DNA of 64,000 bases, taken from contig NC_092190.1 in assembly GCF_043641665.1 (NCBI RefSeq), positions 16,155,548 to 16,219,547 on the forward strand. The letters are read 5' to 3'. Positions 63,101-64,000 of the stretch are shown here, piece by piece. The notes beneath the pieces are model-generated. The model worked only from the letters and a program-made list of their open reading frames with translations, ran no database searches and was not told where the DNA came from. The stretch is from Enoplosus armatus (Eukaryota; Chordata; Actinopteri; Centrarchiformes; Enoplosidae). Positions within the stretch are counted from its first letter, which is position 1. Each line of letters begins with the position of its first letter. The position numbers and the translations under genes were made by a program.

Positions 63101-63638
63101 AAGCATTATCTGCCCCAGAGTGACCACGTCCAAGTGAAGGAAAAAATATCCAGCAGAGGACGAGCTTCATCACTAGATAAAGGAGAGCAGTGACCTCCAG
63201 CCTACACGGACACAAACAGATATCTTATGGATTTTGGTTAATTCAAATCTTTCAGGTTTGTTATTTTGTCTATAAATATATTTCTTCATATGTTTGGCTT
63301 CTCTATTAATGCACATGAAGACAAATACAAACTGTGGATATGGCTGCGCAAATGGCCAGAATACATAAATATCAGGAAACTGATTATTACAGTCGTCTGA
63401 TAATCACAGTTTCCTAATATTTACAGGAAATACATGTAAAAGAGAGAGGGAAGTTGGGGTAGAGGGAGCAACACACTGCATGTATACTAACCACCAGGTA
63501 GCCGGTACGTAGGAATAGCACCACACCAAAGATGTTGATCATGCAGGTGGTGAAAACTCCATCCCAGGTACCAAAGAGCACTGGCTCCCACACTAACACT
63601 TTGATCCTCCACCATGGCTGGCTAGACTGCTGGAAGCC
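48728..63638 (-). CDS. slc12a8: Solute carrier family 12 member 8 (CCC9), 12 exons, N-terminus off window
   Basis: Divergent member of the cation-chloride cotransporter family, a polytopic membrane transporter. Roles in polyamine/amino acid and in nicotinamide mononucleotide uptake have been reported, the latter disputed. Exons in transcription order: 63492-63638, 62162-62353, 61792-62023, 55911-56024, 55583-55670, 54976-55063, 53553-53699, 50467-51124, 50257-50354, 50060-50150, 49164-49224, 48728-48896. They total 2085 bases (694 codons plus stop), all in phase; from memory human SLC12A8 is 714 residues, so about 20 N-terminal residues are missing. Diagnostic strings include [63 protein letters not shown] and [20 protein letters not shown]. 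Ten membrane segments precede a long cytoplasmic loop in exon 50467-51124, then two more follow. GTGAGT on the - strand at 63991-63996 may be the donor of the preceding exon at the window edge. Confidence 0.96.
49164..49224 (-). CDS. slc12a8: slc12a8 exon (61 bases)
   Basis: Encodes [19 protein letters not shown], matching [16 protein letters not shown] of the human protein. Confidence 0.92.
49556..49964. mobile_element. Short terminal-inverted-repeat element in an slc12a8 intron
   Basis: GGGTGACCAAAT at 49556-49567 recurs as its exact reverse complement ATTTGGTCACCC at 49953-49964. About 410 bases with no coding capacity, as in a hAT-like MITE whose ends begin CAGGGTGACCA. The family assignment is inference. 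Confidence 0.6.
50060..50150 (-). CDS. slc12a8: slc12a8 exon: TM11-TM12
   Basis: Encodes [20 protein letters not shown], then [10 protein letters not shown], the C-terminal hairpin of SLC12A8. Confidence 0.95.
50257..50354 (-). CDS. slc12a8: slc12a8 exon: pre-TM11
   Basis: Encodes [20 protein letters not shown] and then IG, matching YTHMCNPWVSLLG in human. Acceptor TTTCAG, donor GGG|GTATGT. Confidence 0.92.
50467..51124 (-). CDS. slc12a8: slc12a8 exon: last core helices and large cytoplasmic loop
   Basis: Starts [20 protein letters not shown], then [17 protein letters not shown]. Most of the exon encodes a charged, poorly conserved loop with the family island [12 protein letters not shown]. 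The donor GCAG|GTGATC is 54 bases before the frame's own stop and was chosen because it gives the phase needed by the next exon. Confidence 0.93.
52077..52150. repeat. Microsatellite (TG)37
   Basis: Near-perfect TG run, intronic. Confidence 0.98.
53516..53547. repeat. Tetranucleotide repeat (ATCC)n next to an slc12a8 donor
   Basis: About six ATCC units grading into TTCC, ending within 10 bases of the donor of exon 53553-53699. Confidence 0.9.
53553..53699 (-). CDS. slc12a8: slc12a8 exon: [14 protein letters not shown] segment
   Basis: Encodes [20 protein letters not shown] and continues to [13 protein letters not shown]. The donor GTGGGT is followed by a GGAT repeat on the gene strand. Confidence 0.96.
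54976..55063 (-). CDS. slc12a8: slc12a8 exon: helix and TREALRYD loop
   Basis: Encodes [20 protein letters not shown], then RYDFLIAEK, near-identical to the human segment. Confidence 0.96.
55583..55670 (-). CDS. slc12a8: slc12a8 exon: GVMAGFN motif
   Basis: Encodes [20 protein letters not shown] and then GTLAAVFTS, the amphipathic turn conserved in APC-fold transporters. The acceptor TGTGTGTGTAG uses a short TG repeat. Confidence 0.95.
55911..56024 (-). CDS. slc12a8: slc12a8 exon: extracellular loop and next helix
   Basis: Encodes [20 protein letters not shown], then [13 protein letters not shown]. Of the two overlapping AGs in CTCAGAG, phase selects the first. Confidence 0.95.
56911..56961. 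repeat. Microsatellite (GA)n
   Basis: About 25 GA units with one interruption (GAGGGA). Confidence 0.95.
57843..58200 (-). repeat. Copy of a widespread teleost interspersed repeat
   Basis: Read on the - strand: ATGGCGATGAAAGGGGGGTT, then a block with ATGGCAATCCATCCAATAG, then GATATTTCAGTCTGGACCAA and GACCAACATTGCCATCCCTA. These phrases recur at high copy in percomorph genomes. I cannot say whether it is a SINE, a LINE tail or an LTR piece. Confidence 0.6.
58327..58347. repeat. Short interstitial telomere-like run (CCCTAA)3
   Basis: AACCCTAACCCTAACCCTTA is about three units, too short to imply a chromosome fusion. Confidence 0.8.
60067..60121. repeat. Microsatellite (CA)27
   Basis: Near-perfect CA run, intronic in slc12a8. 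Confidence 0.97.
61792..62023 (-). CDS. slc12a8: slc12a8 exon: TM3-TM5
   Basis: Encodes [20 protein letters not shown] and, further on, [20 protein letters not shown], ending TFTHLDP. Acceptor TTTGCAG, donor CCAG|GTAGGG. Confidence 0.95.
62162..62353 (-). CDS. slc12a8: slc12a8 exon: TM2 and following, GC donor
   Basis: Encodes [20 protein letters not shown] and ends GLLYVFGQ. The next base pair on the gene strand is GC (CAG|GCGAGT), not GT. The nearest GT, 4 bases on, would break the conserved FGQ|CVAG frame. Confidence 0.93.
63492..63638 (-). CDS. slc12a8: slc12a8 first exon in window: TM1
   Basis: Encodes [20 protein letters not shown], then [20 protein letters not shown], the glycine-rich first membrane helix of the family. 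No in-frame ATG precedes it, so initiation is in an upstream exon. The donor is CTGGTG|GTTAGT, chosen because the next exon continues [15 protein letters not shown]. Confidence 0.93.
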
Positions 63639-64000
63639 CTGGCCAAAGAAACGCAACAGCTAGAGCACTGGATAATTTAAAGATGCTTTAATTCAACATC
63701 AACATTCATTTTTAGACATCAGAAAAACTCCTGTAAGCTAATAACAGCACTAAGACAAAAACAACACGGCCTCTGCACTGCTGTTTATGGTGCTTTCAGA
63801 TCTGAATGAAGGTTGTTTGTTTGCTTTGATTCCTTTAAAACATAAAAAAAGGAAAAAGACTCTGGTTAAAGGCAATGTCAGATGATGGAGGCACAGCAAA
63901 GGTTGATGGGATATTATTTGACATATTAATCCCTATAGGTAAAGTGAAACACTGACTGAATAAACACAAAGGGTGAAGAGGGAGCTTCAAACTCACTAAG
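63639..64000 (-). other. slc12a8: slc12a8 upstream intron reaching the window edge
   Basis: No ATG-containing exon is seen. A GTGAGT at 63996-63991 (gene strand) could be the donor of the missing first coding exon. Confidence 0.45.

Overview
The window is nuclear DNA of a bony fish, most likely a percomorph teleost. The genes are split into short exons with canonical GT-AG introns of about 0.1 to 6 kb. Long CA/GT microsatellites are frequent, decayed teleost-type SINE, LINE and MITE fragments are scattered through it, and the proteins are clearly vertebrate. There are no bacterial or viral operons and no CRISPR array. All identifications come from reading translated exons and from memory of protein families; no database search was run.

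Layout from left to right. (1) 272-415, + strand: the last coding exon of an unidentified gene that lies mostly off the left edge. (2) 0.7-12.4 kb: no convincing gene, only repeat remnants. (3) 12478-28.1 kb, - strand: complete kansl1l (KAT8 regulatory NSL complex subunit 1-like), with 14 coding exons that join in phase into 940 codons, plus a probable non-coding first exon near 27.9-28.1 kb. (4) 30182-33006, - strand: two intact single-exon seven-transmembrane receptors in tandem, best read as bitter taste receptors (T2R family). (5) 35288-45655, - strand: complete heg1 (HEG homolog 1), 14 coding exons, 986 codons. It encodes a signal peptide, a Ser/Thr-rich mucin-like stalk, EGF modules, one membrane span and the conserved KRIT1-binding tail. 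(6) 48728-63638 and beyond, - strand: slc12a8, with 12 exons in the window encoding 694 residues; only the extreme N-terminus is missing.

Exon chains for the three large genes were built by checking every splice site and codon phase by hand. All junctions are phase-consistent, and one donor in slc12a8 is GC rather than GT. The genes do not form one pathway: kansl1l is a nuclear chromatin-complex paralogue, the T2R pair are chemosensory GPCRs, heg1 is an endothelial and cardiac junction receptor, and slc12a8 is a membrane transporter. The heg1-slc12a8 pair is an ancient linkage (neighbours on human 3q21), whereas human KANSL1L is on 2q34. The T2R pair therefore sits at a rearranged junction between two ancestral blocks.

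I found no clearly new biological system. The observations most worth a second look are the tandem T2R pair at the synteny junction, the retained WDR5-binding and PEHE motifs in kansl1l, microsatellites built into kansl1l splice sites, the GC-AG intron of slc12a8, a palindrome cluster just inside kansl1l intron 1, and the unidentified exon at the left edge.
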